Shown here one piece after another: positions 4,669 through 5,246 of a stretch of 5,246 nucleotides of DNA (the first letter of the stretch is position 1; each line of letters opens with the position of its first letter). A program made the position numbers and the translations under genes. Location of the stretch: assembly GCA_958445895.1 (NCBI GenBank), contig CAUCTV010000086.1:1-5246 (forward strand). The letters run 5' to 3'. The notes under the pieces are model-generated. The model was not told the origin of the DNA. It was given only the letters and a program-made list of their open reading frames with translations, and ran no database searches. This stretch comes from an uncultured Collinsella sp. (lineage in GTDB: Bacteria; Actinomycetota; Coriobacteriia; Coriobacteriales; Coriobacteriaceae).

Positions 4669-5246
4669 GTGAACGCACACGATCTGATTCAGGAAATTAT
4701 CGAGCGCAAGGGTAAGATCGAGAACGTCTTTTGGATTGCCTGCGGCGGTTCGATGATAGACCTCATGCCGGCTAACGAACTGCTCAAGCGCGAGGCGACC
4801 ACGTTTACCTCGACGGTTTACACGGCGCGCGAGTTTTGCCTGATGGCTCCCAAGAGCCTTGGCGAGAAGTCGCTCGTTATTGCCTGCAGCCACAGCGGCA
4901 ACACGCAGGAGGTCGTTGACGGCTGCGAGATGGCGCTGGCAGCCGGTGCCGAGGTCGTTGCCCTCACCGACTGCGAGGGCTCCAAGATCGATAACGGCAA
5001 GTGGACCACCTGGGTCTATCCGTGGGGCGAGGGCGTGTCACAGGCCGAGGTGCCGCAGGGCATCGGCGCTCTGATCGCCGCCGAGCTGCTCGACCAGCAG
5101 GAAGGCTACGAGGCGCTCGCCGACATGTACGCCGGCCTTAAGCAGATGGATGCGCTGCTGCCCGCTGCCCGCGAGAAGGTCAACGCCGAGCTGGGCGATC
5201 GCTTTGCCGAGCTCTGCCAGCAGCACAAGTTCTTCTATATCCTGGG
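4669..5246 (+). CDS. SIS-domain sugar-phosphate protein, FrlB-like fructosamine deglycase candidate (3' truncated)
   Basis: A GTG-started gene runs off the right edge with 192 complete codons visible. It encodes a sugar isomerase (SIS) domain: VFWIACGGSMIDLMPA (20-35) carries the phosphosugar-binding CGGS, and VIACSHSGNTQEV (70-82) is the second hallmark loop with S-x-SGNT. The spacing, the early position of the first SIS domain and the AREF segment resemble the FrlB/AgaS/GlmS-type group with two SIS domains, of about 330-350 residues. FrlB-type enzymes split 6-phosphofructosamines such as fructoselysine-6-phosphate into glucose-6-phosphate and the amine. Other members are isomerases or deaminases, and the substrate cannot be fixed from half a protein. 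It is preceded by a strong promoter, paired operator-like boxes and a perfect ribosome site, so it is probably the first gene of a tightly controlled sugar operon. I would expect transporter (for example mannose-family PTS) genes further downstream, outside the window. Confidence 0.85.
   Translation, partial: MNAHDLIQEIIERKGKIENVFWIACGGSMIDLMPANELLKREATTFTSTVYTAREFCLMAPKSLGEKSLVIACSHSGNTQEVVDGCEMALAAGAEVVALTDCEGSKIDNGKWTTWVYPWGEGVSQAEVPQGIGALIAAELLDQQEGYEALADMYAGLKQMDALLPAAREKVNAELGDRFAELCQQHKFFYIL

Overview
The window looks like chromosomal DNA from a high-GC host-associated actinobacterium. Collinsella or a related member of the Coriobacteriia is my best guess. The basis is GC-rich codon use, the gene families present and hairpin-rich intergenic DNA; no marker gene fixes the taxon. 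All five protein genes read left to right. Both edge genes are cut by the window.

Layout: (1) 1-575 is the C-terminal part of a YitT-family membrane protein with its DUF2179 cytoplasmic domain. (2) 576-679 is a strikingly AT-rich gap carrying GATAA/TTATC repeats, probably the promoter and operator of the next gene. (3) 680-1399 is a GntR/HutC-type repressor with a UTRA ligand domain. (4) 1400-1783 is a 384-base gap without a credible gene but crowded with structure: two homologous hairpin units in tandem, a 98-bp inverted-repeat element with nested stems, a 44-bp near-perfect palindrome, and a TATAAT box just before the next gene. (5) 1784-3766 is a full-length RecQ helicase (helicase core, zinc site, RQC, HRDC). 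(6) 3769-4524 is a second GntR/UTRA regulator, clearly paralogous to the first. It starts 2 bases after the recQ stop, with its ribosome binding site inside recQ. (7) 4525-4668 is a compact control region: two copies of a 17-bp box 62 bp apart, an extended -10 promoter overlapping the second box, a leader hairpin and a perfect Shine-Dalgarno. (8) 4669-5246 is the start of a GTG-initiated SIS-domain sugar-phosphate protein resembling FrlB-type fructosamine deglycases.

How the genes may work together: the second GntR regulator, the paired boxes and the SIS gene form a plausible sugar-phosphate or fructosamine utilisation module. In this reading the regulator represses the SIS operon until a phosphorylated sugar binds its UTRA domain. 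RecQ sits between two paralogous regulators and appears translationally coupled to the second, although their functions have no obvious link. I see no defence system, CRISPR array, RNA gene of a known family or intact transposase. The least explained DNA is the 1405-1687 structured block and the 4525-4639 control region.
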